Assembly: GCF_004366795.1 (NCBI RefSeq)
Contig: NZ_SORF01000003.1
Coordinates: 124,001 to 188,000 of the forward strand
Source of the DNA: Alicyclobacillus sacchari
GTDB lineage: Bacteria > Bacillota > Bacilli > Alicyclobacillales > Alicyclobacillaceae
Reading direction: 5' to 3'
DNA: 64,000 nucleotides
Shown: positions 29,917-39,225 of the stretch, piece after piece
Layout: every line of letters starts with the position of its first letter
How positions within the stretch are numbered: the stretch's first letter is position 1
Made by a program: the position numbers and the translations under genes
Notes under the pieces: generated by a model
Database searches by the model: none
The model's input: only the letters and a program-made list of their open reading frames with translations
What the model was told of the DNA's origin: nothing

Positions 29917-30870
29917 TTGGCCGCGATTCCACACAACCTGTGTATGCATTCCACTTATAGGAAGTTGGTGTCCGAGTTGCAGCGATTCGCCCGATGCGCA
30001 ATCATTCCCGTTGTCCTCTGCCTGTTCGCAAGTTCACTCTCCCTGCGGGCGCCAGCTGCCGCAGCCGCGACACCGGCCACGCCTGTAGGGCCTTCCCATG
30101 TGGCGATGCCAGTAGCTGGGACGCCCCACTTCGTGCGGGTGCTTGCAACCCATGTCGATGTGTCGGATCACTCGCTGGTGCTTGTCGTCTCGCCCGCCGC
30201 AGTTGGTGATCATGGCGATGGCGCGATCGACGTCTGGCACCGCGAAGGCTTGGCGAATTACGCGCACGCACATCGGCCAAAGGACACAAAGGCAACAGCC
30301 ATGCGCATCCTTGCCGTCGATCAAGCCGGGCACATCGTCGGGGCTGCAAATGTCGGTGAGCCGCAGCGCGTGGCCGCAGATGTCGACGACGAAAGCGCCG
30401 AGCTGTCGCTCGGTCAATCGCTGCCCCTGCCTCCGCCTGGCACGACGCTCGATCCGCAACTGCAGCCGATGGCCGCGGTATCTGCACCCGATGCGGCGAA
30501 AACATCGGCCATTATCAATGCAGCGGAAGCACAGATTGGCAAACCACTCGTTTGGGGAGCTAACCTCGAAGCGGGTGAAGCAGGATGCGACCCAGCGACG
30601 TTCGTCGCTTACGTGTACCGCCATGCCCTTGGTTACATCCTGCCAGACGATCTGATGCAGCTGTGGGATACGGTCGGTGTCAGCGTGCCGGTGTGGGACT
30701 TGCACCCTGGCGATCTCGTCTTCTTCGACAATGGGTCAGTGGTGGGCATTTATTGCGGTGGCGATCAGATGATAGCGTGCGACGCCCAATTGGGCGCCGT
30801 CGCTCGTGTATCCATTGGTCCTGAGAGCAACTGGGGCAAGCGAATTGCAGACGTGCGCAGACTCTATTAA
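29917..30870 (+). CDS. Secreted NlpC/P60-like protein lacking the catalytic residues
   Basis: 317-residue exported protein. Residues ~25-50 form a signal peptide (IIPVVLCLFASSLSL, then Ala-rich AAAAATP). A middle region (65-190) has no recognised fold. The C-terminal ~120 residues follow the NlpC/P60 plan: IINAAEAQIGKPLVWGA, then FVAYVYRHA, DLHPGDLVFF and VVGIYCGGDQMIA. The catalytic D-C-S-G is D-P-A-T (Asp225-Pro226), with a Cys two positions early (Cys224); the VGIY His is Val and no His follows in MIACD. The enzyme is therefore probably inactive and may bind peptidoglycan. TTG 29917 has AAGGAG 5 nt upstream; a later ATG at codon 10 is possible. Confidence 0.7.
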   Translation: MAAIPHNLCMHSTYRKLVSELQRFARCAIIPVVLCLFASSLSLRAPAAAAATPATPVGPSHVAMPVAGTPHFVRVLATHVDVSDHSLVLVVSPAAVGDHGDGAIDVWHREGLANYAHAHRPKDTKATAMRILAVDQAGHIVGAANVGEPQRVAADVDDESAELSLGQSLPLPPPGTTLDPQLQPMAAVSAPDAAKTSAIINAAEAQIGKPLVWGANLEAGEAGCDPATFVAYVYRHALGYILPDDLMQLWDTVGVSVPVWDLHPGDLVFFDNGSVVGIYCGGDQMIACDAQLGAVARVSIGPESNWGKRIADVRRLY

Positions 30871-30881
30871 GGTCCGCACGG

Positions 30882-31640
30882 TCATGACTGCATGGACATG
30901 TGTTGGGCTTGCGCGCGGCCCTGGAGATGGCCGGTCAAAAGCACTATCACAACGATGCCAATGGGAACCCACACCGCTTCATAGGACCATTTGGCAATGA
31001 GTGCACTCGAGATGGCGGCGCCAATGCCGTACGCGACAATGGCGCCGAGCCACATCCAGACCATCGCGACGGATGTCGACTCGAACGGCTTGCCCTCGAG
31101 AGCGGCAGAATGATGTCGCGCCCTGCCAACGGCTTTCCAGACGGCCGTTTCGACCAACCCTGTCAGTGTGCTGGTGATAACCGTCGTGGTGATCCCATTC
31201 ACACCAATTCTGCGAGCAGTCGAGCCTTGTACCCCCATCGCGAAGGCCAAGACAAACAGAAGCAGGTTGACAATCTGCTTAATCTGCGCGGCCGTCAGGC
31301 ACTGCGTCAGCACCCAGAAAGCAATTAACGCTGCCAACTCAAGGCAGAGGGTGCCTGTCACGGCGTGGCTCCAGCCGTTTTCACGGCGACGGCGAGTCAT
31401 GACGAGGGCCGCGCTTGCCGCGCCCACGGCAAATCCGAGAAGCGCGACGGCGTAGCGCAAGGCGAGCCAGCCGTGGCCAGCGGCGACGGCAATCCCGCAG
31501 AGAACCGTGTTGCCGGTCATCGCAGCGGTGAAGACTTGGCCAAGCCTCAAGAAGCTGATGGCGTCGACACAGCCCGAAACCACGGTCAACAACATTAACA
31601 GCACGCGCGTAGTCGGCATGGTCAGCACAGAGTCTCTCAC
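30882..31640 (-). CDS. DUF1275 (YoaK-like) membrane protein
   Basis: 252 residues, about six membrane helices, of the DUF1275 family. Family marks: LLTVVSGCVDAISFLRLGQVFTAAMTGNTV at the N-terminus and AFAMGVQGSTARRI...TTTVITSTLTGL in the middle. Function unknown; probably a transporter-like protein. The start (GTG 31640, or ATG 31619) is not settled because no strong ribosome site is seen. Convergent with the NlpC-like gene, 11 nt apart. Confidence 0.82.
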   Translation of the reverse strand: MRDSVLTMPTTRVLLMLLTVVSGCVDAISFLRLGQVFTAAMTGNTVLCGIAVAAGHGWLALRYAVALLGFAVGAASAALVMTRRRRENGWSHAVTGTLCLELAALIAFWVLTQCLTAAQIKQIVNLLLFVLAFAMGVQGSTARRIGVNGITTTVITSTLTGLVETAVWKAVGRARHHSAALEGKPFESTSVAMVWMWLGAIVAYGIGAAISSALIAKWSYEAVWVPIGIVVIVLLTGHLQGRAQAQHMSMQS

Positions 31641-31804
31641 ACCCTTCGGGCGATCTCGTAAGTGAAAGAAACGCGAAGAGAAAATTTCGTCAGTTTCCCG
31701 ATCTTTGCTCTATCATACCACGCATCCCCTGGTGAATCCCCCTCGCAATCTTCGACGAAATGCGGGATAATGACTATAAATTTGACAAAACGAGGCGATG
31801 GGCC

Positions 31805-32575
31805 ATGTTCAAACGGCCATTCACATTTGATAAAAAACGATATTGGCAAGTCGGGATCGGCGCCGCGGCTGCCATCGCCGTTGCGGTCTGCGCGTTTTGG
31901 GATGTAAGCGGCGGATCGTCACAGGCGAACAACGTGGGAACGACAGTCGCCGTGACCCCGGCGACAGGCCCGATTCATCTGGTTCCAACCAATGAACCTG
32001 CATGGTCTCCGAATGAAACGGTGACCGACGCAGCCACCAATCCTCTCTTGACACAACCGAATGTGTCGACACCGACGTCGAGCCAACCGAGCCCGACGCC
32101 TGTTCAAACAAGCTCAGGCACAGGAACAAACACGACGTCTACTGGGTCAGCGACGCCGGCTAACAACACGGCAAACACGACAAGTACCCCAACCAATAGC
32201 ACGTCGCTTGGCAACACCAGCGTGACAAACGTGACGGGCGTTACGAACGGCAGTTCGAGCACGGCGTCGCCTGGTACGTCGGCGGTAGGCGGTCTGAACT
32301 CGACGAACAACAGTTCTGGATCAACGCCTGCACAGACCGGTTCGCAAACAGGCAGTGGGACAACCGGCAATCAGACGGCGCAAAGCCCAAACACAAACTC
32401 GACAACAGGTTCCAACACGACCATCGCCACAGGTGGCACCGGCACCTCGCACACGGGATCTCCCATCAATGGGACAAGCACCGGCTCAGAGAGCCCGATG
32501 AGTGTATCGGGCTCAAGCCCTACGGCGAGCAGTGCGGCGCCGAGTCAAGCGCTTTCGCAGGCATCCGCGCAATAA
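31805..32575 (+). CDS. Membrane-anchored Ser/Thr/Asn/Gly-rich surface protein
   Basis: 256 residues. A basic N-terminus (FKRPFTFDKKRYW) precedes one hydrophobic segment (about 15-32), probably an uncleaved anchor or signal. Residues ~40-256 are almost entirely Ser, Thr, Asn, Gly, Pro and Ala, with many NTT, GTGT and TNST runs and few charges. This is expected to be extended and disordered, perhaps a wall-spanning or O-glycosylated stalk. ATG 31805 follows GAGG (9 nt); an in-frame earlier ATG at 31760 is less likely. Function not recognised. Confidence 0.6.
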   Translation: MFKRPFTFDKKRYWQVGIGAAAAIAVAVCAFWDVSGGSSQANNVGTTVAVTPATGPIHLVPTNEPAWSPNETVTDAATNPLLTQPNVSTPTSSQPSPTPVQTSSGTGTNTTSTGSATPANNTANTTSTPTNSTSLGNTSVTNVTGVTNGSSSTASPGTSAVGGLNSTNNSSGSTPAQTGSQTGSGTTGNQTAQSPNTNSTTGSNTTIATGGTGTSHTGSPINGTSTGSESPMSVSGSSPTASSAAPSQALSQASAQ

Positions 32576-32632
32576 CAATGTTCTGCGAATAAAGCGACTC
32601 ACTCCGTCTGCCGGGTAACAGCCGAAGTAACA

Positions 32633-32679
32633 ACGAAAACAGGCTCGCAGCGGCAAATGCCCGGCGAGCCTGTTTTCGT
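32633..32679. terminator. Strong bidirectional terminator
   Basis: Perfect 16-bp inverted repeat (32633-32648 and 32664-32679) with AAAAC at the base of one arm and GTTTT at the other, between convergent genes. It should work on both strands. Confidence 0.85.
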
Positions 32680-32736
32680 ACCGAAATCTATATGATGAAT
32701 GCAAACTGTGATGTTGAGTCGCGTGTGCAACCCGCT

Positions 32737-32901
32737 TCAGGCCGATGTACGCTGGCCTTTGGCCGCTACTTGCGCCAACAGCGCCTCTGCTTCCTCGGAG
32801 TCTTTATGCACCATTTTGTCAACCATCTTGTTGCCAATCAACAACGCCGAACCCACAACCACAATCAACGCGACCGTAATGACCGTCAAAACGATCTGCA
32901 T
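32737..32901 (-). CDS. Small single-span membrane protein
   Basis: 54-residue protein: MQIVLTVITVALIVVVGSAL is a membrane helix, followed by a charged tail (KMVDKMVHKDSEEAEALL). Start ATG 32901 has GGGAG 9 nt upstream; a longer frame to 33036 adds a basic segment without support. Not recognised. It lies downstream of ywlC and before the shared terminator. Confidence 0.5.
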   Translation of the reverse strand: MQIVLTVITVALIVVVGSALLIGNKMVDKMVHKDSEEAEALLAQVAAKGQRTSA

Positions 32902-33108
32902 CCTTCTCATCTCCCGTTTGCATCTTTCCTGCTTGGCAAGGCCATTATATCGGCTCACTTTGCGCAAGTCAGGCGATGAAAACGGCTTCAAAACACTTGT
33001 CGCACTTTGTTCGAATCGGCGCCGAACTTTCGCCACACATCTGTATGATTTTGTATGGAAGTACTGTACCGCCCATTCCGCAAACGATCCGGAACCGCGT
33101 TCGACGCG

Positions 33109-34197
33109 TCAATCGACTCGCCGGACGCGGCCTGATGCAGCCTTCTGCAGGCGATTCATGACGGCCGTGCTGATGCCATGTGCGGGATCGACACCGTACA
33201 CCAGAATGTCCGTTGCTCCGGCCCTGTCGAACTTGCGCAACAGCTCGTACAAAGAACGGGCCAAAGCTGCGGCGTAGTCGTCGCTTGGCAATGCAGCCAG
33301 GCGATCCGCTGGCACGCGCCATTCGAAGCGGCTGACGAAGTCCTGCGGCGCGATCAGCGCTGGAACAAGCGATGCTGCATCCGTCCCGTCGCCTTCCCTG
33401 TTAAGGAATGCACGCATGGCGGACGCGATGGCCACCTCCTTGCCCCACCACACATGGACCCGCGCATTTGGCGCATAGTGGCGATACTTCATACCTGGTG
33501 AAAGCGGGACGGCGTCGAGATCGAACACATCTGCGGCAAACAGAACCGGACGCTGTATGGTCTTTGCGATCATCTCTTGCGTGACGCCGCCTGGGCGCAA
33601 GATGCGCGCGCAATCGGACTCAAGCAACAACACGGTCGACTCGACGCCAATGGCAGTCGCCCCACCGTCAATGAGCCAATCGATGGTGTTGGCCAAGTCT
33701 GCGGCCACCTCGTCGGCCGTCGTCGGACTCGGGCGACCGGAAAGATTGGCGCTCGGTGCGGCAACCGGAACACCGGCCTCTGCGATCAGCGCGCGTGCGA
33801 CAGGATGGTTTGGCATGCGCACGCCGACGAGTTGTTGCCCTGGCCGTACCGATGGCGCAATCTCTGGGCCTGCCGGCAGAAGCAAAGTCAAGGGACCAGG
33901 CCAAAAGGCCTGCATCAGCTTGCGCGCATCCGCATCCAGCTGATAACCAACCGGCAAACAGGCGTCGAGTTGGCTTTCGCTTGCAATATGCACAATGAGC
34001 GGATTGTCGACAGGCCGCCTCTTGGCTGCAAAAATACGGCGCACCGCCGTGTCGTCAAGCGCGTTGGCGCCAAGGCCGTACACCGTCTCCGTCGGGAATG
34101 CAACTAGGCCGCCCGCTCGCAAGCTCGCCGCGGGCGCTGCCACACGCCGCCGCAGTTGGACTTCGTCACGCAGATCGTCGATTGCGCACCTGTTCAT
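33109..34197 (-). CDS. ywlC: Threonylcarbamoyl-AMP synthase (Sua5/YwlC)
   Basis: Makes threonylcarbamoyl-AMP from Thr, bicarbonate and ATP for the t6A37 modification of ANN-decoding tRNAs. 362 residues: YrdC domain (about 20-205; GLVAFPTETVYGLGANA, KRRPVDNPLIVHI, APSANLSGRPSPT) and a C-terminal Sua5 domain (about 225-350) joined by the SPGMKYRHYAP linker. GAGGAGG lies 6 nt before ATG 34197. Neighbour of spoIIR as in B. subtilis. Confidence 0.95.
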   Translation of the reverse strand: MNRCAIDDLRDEVQLRRRVAAPAASLRAGGLVAFPTETVYGLGANALDDTAVRRIFAAKRRPVDNPLIVHIASESQLDACLPVGYQLDADARKLMQAFWPGPLTLLLPAGPEIAPSVRPGQQLVGVRMPNHPVARALIAEAGVPVAAPSANLSGRPSPTTADEVAADLANTIDWLIDGGATAIGVESTVLLLESDCARILRPGGVTQEMIAKTIQRPVLFAADVFDLDAVPLSPGMKYRHYAPNARVHVWWGKEVAIASAMRAFLNREGDGTDAASLVPALIAPQDFVSRFEWRVPADRLAALPSDDYAAALARSLYELLRKFDRAGATDILVYGVDPAHGISTAVMNRLQKAASGRVRRVD

Positions 34198-34240
34198 GGC
34201 CAACCTCCTCAACTGTCGTCAGGGAAAAGACAAACAACAA

Positions 34241-34933
34241 TCAGTGAAACATGTGCGTCAACGCATGGTAGATTTCTTCACCGTGATCGACCGTCCAGAG
34301 CCGCACCTGCACAGGCTGCTTCTTGCCGGAAGCTGTCGGCACGTCGATGGTCTCAAGCGGCGGCAAATCCGGGAACGATCCGGTGTTTGGCACCGCGTCT
34401 CCCTCCGTGATATCGACGAAACAAAGCGGCGGATAAAGCACACACCACCAGTTCGCGCCTTGCCCTTTACCGATGATAATCCGCAAGGCGTCATAGTTGC
34501 CTGCGGGATACACGTCATTTCCATATATTTTGGTCGGGAACGGAACCTCGCCAACGTTCGCCGTAATCGGTTCATACACGCCATGCTGATGTTCCACCGC
34601 GATCGCGGTCGCTTGAATTTGCGGCAAATGCGATTCGACGATTTCCTTGGCCATGGCGGATGACGTCGCATGCTGCACAAGCTGGCCCACCTGCTCTACC
34701 ACGGCGTTGCGAATCTCGAGCTTCAGCGTCTGATCCGCTTGGCTGTCGCTGTTTGCGATGATGCGCAAGCGCAGTGCGTCCTGCGGAATGGTCTGGGCAT
34801 GTGGGGTCGCAATGCCGTGCAACAGATTGTCGTTTGCCTCGTTGCCTGCCGTGTGTGCCATCACCGTCCGCCCTGCCCCGATACATAACGCCGCTGCCAT
34901 CAAAAAACCAATCCAGCGCTTCGCAACTCCCAT
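34241..34933 (-). CDS. spoIIR: Stage II sporulation protein R
   Basis: Forespore-made secreted signal that triggers SpoIIGA to cleave pro-sigma-E in the mother cell. 230 residues. Signal peptide about 6-25. Family marks LRLRIIANSDSQADQTLKLEIRNAVV and GQGANWWCVLYPPLCFVDI are clear. ATG 34933 has GGAGGG upstream. A sigma-F-like promoter lies 31 nt before the start, matching known forespore control. Confidence 0.95.
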   Translation of the reverse strand: MGVAKRWIGFLMAAALCIGAGRTVMAHTAGNEANDNLLHGIATPHAQTIPQDALRLRIIANSDSQADQTLKLEIRNAVVEQVGQLVQHATSSAMAKEIVESHLPQIQATAIAVEHQHGVYEPITANVGEVPFPTKIYGNDVYPAGNYDALRIIIGKGQGANWWCVLYPPLCFVDITEGDAVPNTGSFPDLPPLETIDVPTASGKKQPVQVRLWTVDHGEEIYHALTHMFH

Positions 34934-34963
34934 CTGCCATCCCTCCTGCATTCTCTAGCAGTC

Positions 34964-34992
34964 AGTATGGTCAGAAGCTAGCGAAGTTAAAC
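34964..34992 (-). promoter_or_regulatory. Sigma-F-like promoter of spoIIR
   Basis: GTTTA (-35, 34988-34992) and GACCATACT (-10, 34964-34972) with 15-nt spacing on the minus strand; two mismatches in the -10 from GGnRAnAMT. spoIIR is a known sigma-F gene. Confidence 0.6.
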
Positions 34993-35052
34993 AGGCTGGT
35001 AGAAAAGATACTAGAGTCGCCTGCATGCACCCTCGGGCATGCTGTTGCCTGC

Positions 35053-35967
35053 TTACGTCGTGTGGCGCACAATCGTCACGACGCGCTCGATCCCGCGGAG
35101 ATCCCGAATCACCTCGATGGCAAAGCCGTTTGCCTGCCAATGCGCAAATAGGCCCGCCACGTCTGGCGCCTGCCCGCAACCAACCTCAAGGAACACGCCA
35201 GCCTTACCGTCGGCCAATACACCTGGCGGCAAAGCGGCCAGTTGCCTGTATAGCAGAAGTCCATCGGCGCCGCCATCGAGCGCAAGGCGCGGTTCATAGG
35301 CGCGCACCGAGGGCTCCAGGCCCTCTACGTCCACACTGGGTATGTATGGGGGGTTCGACACGATGGCATGCCACCTGCGCCCCACTTCGGCCTCTGCCAT
35401 CAACCATTCCAGCCCGTTGGCAAGTATCCACTCGACGTCAGCCTGCAAACGTTCGCCATTTGCTTGTGCAACGGCGAGCGCATCGCAGGCGAGATCGACT
35501 CCTGTTACACGCAAATGCGGACAGGCGAGCTGCAAGGAGATGGCAATGCAGCCGGAGCCCGTGCCGAAGTCGAGGACCTGCGCCCCAACCGGCAGTGAAC
35601 GGACAAACTGCACTGCAGCATCGACGAGGATCTCCGTATCCGGCCGGGGAATCAAACACCCCGGACGGACGGTGAACGTATGCCCGTAAAAATCGACGCT
35701 GCCAAGGATATAGGCGAGAGGCTCGCCGACTGCACGGCGCACCGCCATGTCCACCGCCGCTCCCGCTGTTTCCGGCGTGACTTCATCGCGCAAGGATTGC
35801 AGCATTTGCAGACGGGTCCAACCAGCTGCGCGGCGCAGGATCTGCTCCGCCTCACTCTGTGCCTGATGGGTTCGCTCACCGGGGGCGAGATGGGCATATG
35901 CCGACGACGATGACAAGCGCTCCGCCAGCGTTCGCAAGAGCGCCGCGACTTGCACTGGTTTTGTCAT
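35053..35967 (-). CDS. prmC: Release factor glutamine methyltransferase PrmC
   Basis: N5-methylates the Gln of the GGQ motif in release factors. 304 residues: N-terminal helical domain, then a SAM-binding Rossmann fold with [15 protein letters not shown] and the catalytic NPPYIP motif. ATG overlaps the prfA stop (ATGA), so both are translated from one message, substrate and enzyme together. Confidence 0.96.
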   Translation of the reverse strand: MTKPVQVAALLRTLAERLSSSSAYAHLAPGERTHQAQSEAEQILRRAAGWTRLQMLQSLRDEVTPETAGAAVDMAVRRAVGEPLAYILGSVDFYGHTFTVRPGCLIPRPDTEILVDAAVQFVRSLPVGAQVLDFGTGSGCIAISLQLACPHLRVTGVDLACDALAVAQANGERLQADVEWILANGLEWLMAEAEVGRRWHAIVSNPPYIPSVDVEGLEPSVRAYEPRLALDGGADGLLLYRQLAALPPGVLADGKAGVFLEVGCGQAPDVAGLFAHWQANGFAIEVIRDLRGIERVVTIVRHTT

Positions 35968-37034
35968 GCCTCTTCCGCCTGCAGCATGGCCGCCCGATCC
36001 GCGACAATCAGCCCTTGAATGATTTCGTCCAAGTCGCCGTCGAGCACGGCCTCCAGCCTGTGCAATGTCAGGCCGATGCGGTGATCGGTGACACGGCTTT
36101 GCGGAAAGTTGTACGTGCGAATGCGTTCGCTGCGATCCCCTGTCCCGACTTGACTCCGGCGAGCCGCCGCCTGTTCCTCCTGCTGCTCGCGCGCAGCCTT
36201 TTCATACAGGCGCGCACGCAAGACACGCATCGCCTTCTCGCGGTTTTTCAATTGCGATTTCTCATCCTGGCACGAGACGACAATACCCGTGGGCAAGTGT
36301 GTGATCCGCACGGCCGATTGCGTTGTGTTCACGCTTTGTCCACCTGGCCCCGTGGAGCAAAACGTGTCGATGCGAATGTCCTTTTCCTGAACGTCGATCT
36401 CAACCTCTTCGACCTCTGGCAGAACCGCGACCGTCGCTGTCGAAGTATGGATGCGACCGCCAGACTCGGTAACGGGAACGCGTTGGACGCGATGTGTCCC
36501 ACTCTCGAACTTCAACTTCGAGAACGCACCCTTGCCGTGAATGGCCATCGTGACTTCGCGAAAGCCGCCCATGTCGGTGTAGTTGGCATCGATGACTTCG
36601 ACCTTCCAGCCGTTGGCCTCGGCATAACGCTGGTACATGCGCAACAGCGTACCGGCGAACAATGCTGCCTCTTCACCGCCAGCTGCCGCGCGAATCTCGA
36701 GAAACACGTCCTTATCGTCATTCGGGTCCTTGGGTAACAGCAAAATTTGCAACTGCTCCTCAAGCCTCAATCGCTCGGCCTGCAAATCTTCGAGTTCCGC
36801 ACGTACAAAGTCGCGCATCTCGTCGTCCAGCTTCTCCTGCAGCATCGCCTTGGCCTCTTCGATCGCGCCGACGACCTGTTTCCACTGGCGATACGCCGCA
36901 ACCGTCTCCGCCAGATCTGCTTGCTCCTTCGCGTACGTCCGCAGATCACCAGGGTTATTCATCACCTCAGGGCGGCAGAGTAAATCACTCAGATGCTCAA
37001 AACGCTCCTCCATGCTTGCCAGGCGCTCGAACAT
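35964..37034 (-). CDS. prfA: Peptide chain release factor 1
   Basis: Recognises UAA/UAG and releases the chain. 356 residues from ATG 37034 (GGAGG 8 nt upstream). The GGQ loop ([14 protein letters not shown]) is intact; the tripeptide anticodon position reads PVT (RVPVTESGG) rather than PAT-type PxT, which is an accepted variant. [17 protein letters not shown] is the RF1 C-terminal signature. Confidence 0.97.
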   Translation of the reverse strand: MFERLASMEERFEHLSDLLCRPEVMNNPGDLRTYAKEQADLAETVAAYRQWKQVVGAIEEAKAMLQEKLDDEMRDFVRAELEDLQAERLRLEEQLQILLLPKDPNDDKDVFLEIRAAAGGEEAALFAGTLLRMYQRYAEANGWKVEVIDANYTDMGGFREVTMAIHGKGAFSKLKFESGTHRVQRVPVTESGGRIHTSTATVAVLPEVEEVEIDVQEKDIRIDTFCSTGPGGQSVNTTQSAVRITHLPTGIVVSCQDEKSQLKNREKAMRVLRARLYEKAAREQQEEQAAARRSQVGTGDRSERIRTYNFPQSRVTDHRIGLTLHRLEAVLDGDLDEIIQGLIVADRAAMLQAEEA

Positions 37035-37080
37035 CGCCATCACCTCCCGCCTCATCGAGATCGCAAACATGCGTGCATGA

Positions 37081-37155
37081 CAAAAAAGCCAAAGTCAACT
37101 CCGCTGCTCGCCGCGCCGTCGCCGGGCGGCCATGGAGCCAACCATGGCTTTTTCG
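37081..37155 (-). terminator. Probable terminator region after rpmE
   Basis: On the minus strand a GCCATGG/CCATGGC hairpin (37129-37148 area) and an outer AAAAAGCC ... GGCTTTTTT pairing end in a T6 run (37082-37087). The fold is longer than usual, so its strength is uncertain. Confidence 0.45.
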
Positions 37156-37166
37156 CTGCACGCTCA

Positions 37167-37376
37167 TTACCGTTGCGCTTGCAAACCGTACTTCTTGTTG
37201 AACTTGTCCACACGTCCGCCGGCGTCGATCAACTTCTGCTTGCCCGTGAAAAACGGATGGCACTTCGAGCAGATTTCTACACGAATGGCCTCTTTGGTCG
37301 AACCCGTTTCAAACGTTTCGCCGCAAGCACAGGTCACGGTGACTGTATGGTAGGACGGATGAATACCCGTTTTCAT
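37167..37376 (-). CDS. rpmE: Ribosomal protein L31 (zinc-binding form)
   Basis: 69 residues of large-subunit protein bL31, C+ type: Cys16, Cys18, Cys36 and Cys39 form the zinc site (TCACGETF and CSKC). [24 protein letters not shown] is the family core. The zinc-dependent form is often a zinc reservoir replaced by YtiA-type L31 on starvation. Own promoter upstream. Confidence 0.97.
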   Translation of the reverse strand: MKTGIHPSYHTVTVTCACGETFETGSTKEAIRVEICSKCHPFFTGKQKLIDAGGRVDKFNKKYGLQAQR

Positions 37377-37415
37377 GTTTGTTCACCCCTATCTCGTTAA
37401 AACACACTGCAATGA

Positions 37416-37444
37416 ATTATAACAAAGATGCAGTGATATGTCAC
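37416..37444 (-). promoter_or_regulatory. Promoter of rpmE
   Basis: GTGACA (37439-37444), 17-nt spacer, perfect TATAAT (37416-37421) on the minus strand, 40 nt before the start codon. Confidence 0.75.
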
Positions 37445-37620
37445 GCAATATGGCCATCTGCTTTTTGGAATATACGTGCATTCACATTTCACAGATCGCA
37501 AAAACTCATGCAACTTTGGAGAACTTCTTCAACAGGATATGCAGTTTTCCTACACGTAATGGAGACGAGACAGGCTGCTCGATATCCTGAATTTGCACGA
37601 CAAAACATTGCAAAGGATGG

Positions 37621-37812
37621 ATGCAGATGAAGAGCAAATTCGTGTTTTCTTGTCTCGGCGTGATTGGATCGCTATTAGTCATGGCCAGTCCCGCTTACGC
37701 GGCGGCTGCGAACCATGATGCGCCCGTCGCATCTCCTGCAACCGCAACGACGTCGACCGCGAACCCGTCGTTCGGCTTCCTGCCCGACTGGCCGGATGAC
37801 GATTGGGAGTAA
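37621..37812 (+). CDS. Small secreted protein
   Basis: 63 residues: a clear signal peptide (KSKFVFSCLGVIGSLLVMASPAYA, cleavage after AYA) and a ~37-residue mature peptide rich in Ala/Thr/Pro ending in the acidic aromatic tail WPDDDWE. Start ATG 37621 or 37627, with AAAGG upstream. It has its own strong terminator, which supports a real gene. Function not recognised. Confidence 0.6.
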   Translation: MQMKSKFVFSCLGVIGSLLVMASPAYAAAANHDAPVASPATATTSTANPSFGFLPDWPDDDWE

Positions 37813-37837
37813 CCAGCGCCTGACACCCGCCCGGATT

Positions 37838-37869
37838 GCCCACAGGCCTGCCCGCCTGTGGGCTCTTTT
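37838..37869 (+). terminator. Terminator of the small secreted protein gene
   Basis: Perfect 10-bp stem (37838-37847 and 37854-37863), 6-nt loop, followed by TCTTTT on the plus strand. Confidence 0.9.
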
Positions 37870-37929
37870 GGTGGAGAGACGCGAGTTGCCAAGGGATGAA
37901 CGTGTATATCCGCGGCCAATCAAACGCAA

Positions 37930-39225
37930 TCAGTTCTGCGCGCCGACAGGCGGATTCGTCTGCGCAGCGGGTTTGCGCTCAGCGGGACGGTTGAGGGACA
38001 GGCTGTCGAGAAACTCTTTGTTTGTCTTGTAGTGCTTAAACTTACGCAGGAACATCTCTGTAAAGTCTTGATTGTCGCCCATCGACTTCCGAATGGCCCA
38101 CACTTTCTCCAATTCTTCCTTCGGCATCAACGCCTCTTCACGGCGCGTGCCCGAGCGGCGGATGTCGAGAGACGGGAAGACCCGCTTCTCGGCCAGCTTC
38201 CGGTCGAGATGCAACTCCATATTGCCAGTGCCTTTAAACTCTTCGTAAATGACGTCATCCATGCGCGATCCCGTGTCGATCAAAGCGGTCGCGAGGATGG
38301 TCAAGCTGCCTCCCTCTTCGACGTTACGCGCAGCACCAAAGAAGCGTTTGGGCCGGTGGAATGCAGCGGGATCAATACCGCCAGAAAGGGTGCGGCCGGA
38401 CGGCGGGACGACAAGGTTATAGGCCCGTGCAAGCCTCGTCAGACTGTCGAGGAGAATGACCACGTTTTGCTTGTGTTCGACGAGGCGAAGCGCCCGTTCC
38501 AGCACCAGTTCAGAGACTTTAATGTGATTTTCAGGAAGTTCATCAAACGTGGAAGCCACCACTTCCCCTTTGACGGAGCGCTGCATATCCGTAACTTCTT
38601 CTGGACGCTCATCAATCAAGAGAACAAACAGATGCGCATCCGGATAATTGGCCGCAATACTGTTGGCGATTTCCTTGAGGAGGACGGTCTTGCCCGCCTT
38701 GGGCGGCGCGACGATCAGCCCGCGCTGTCCAAATCCAATAGGGGCAAATAGATCAATCAGCCGCGTTGCAATTTTGTCGGGCGTCGTCTCCATGACAACT
38801 CGCTCGCTGGGGAAAAGCGGGGTCAGGGCCGGAAAATGCAGGCGCTCAGCAGCAGCCTCTGGACTGTAGCCGTTGACGGCCTCGACGTGGAGCAAGCCAA
38901 AATACCGCTCATTTTCTTTGGGCGGACGCACCTTGCCACTGACGAGATCGCCAGTGCGGAGGTCGAAACGGCGAATTTGCGAAGCCGCCACATAGATATC
39001 TTCTTGGCTCGGAAGGTAACCTACTGGCCGCAGAAAACCGTACCCATCCTGCATGATTTCGAGCACGCCGGCGGCAAACATCAAACCATCGCGCTCCGCT
39101 TGCGCCTTGAGAATAGCAAAAATGAGTTCTTTTTTCTTCATCGTCCCGTAATACGGGATTTGGAATTCCTTCGCGTACTTGTATAACTCTGTGAGTTTTT
39201 TCTCTTCAAGTTCACGGATATCCAA
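37930..39225 (-). CDS. rho: Transcription termination factor Rho
   Basis: Hexameric RNA helicase ending untranslated transcripts. 431 residues: N-terminal helical domain, cold-shock RNA-binding domain (GVLEIMQDGYGFLRP) and RecA-like ATPase (Walker A APPKAGKT, Walker B VVILLDSLTRLARAYN, Q-loop SGGIDPAAFHRPKRFFGAARN). Short C-terminal tail rich in Pro/Asn. The N-terminal insertion domain of Actinobacteria is absent. Confidence 0.97.
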   Translation of the reverse strand: MDIRELEEKKLTELYKYAKEFQIPYYGTMKKKELIFAILKAQAERDGLMFAAGVLEIMQDGYGFLRPVGYLPSQEDIYVAASQIRRFDLRTGDLVSGKVRPPKENERYFGLLHVEAVNGYSPEAAAERLHFPALTPLFPSERVVMETTPDKIATRLIDLFAPIGFGQRGLIVAPPKAGKTVLLKEIANSIAANYPDAHLFVLLIDERPEEVTDMQRSVKGEVVASTFDELPENHIKVSELVLERALRLVEHKQNVVILLDSLTRLARAYNLVVPPSGRTLSGGIDPAAFHRPKRFFGAARNVEEGGSLTILATALIDTGSRMDDVIYEEFKGTGNMELHLDRKLAEKRVFPSLDIRRSGTRREEALMPKEELEKVWAIRKSMGDNQDFTEMFLRKFKHYKTNKEFLDSLSLNRPAERKPAAQTNPPVGAQN

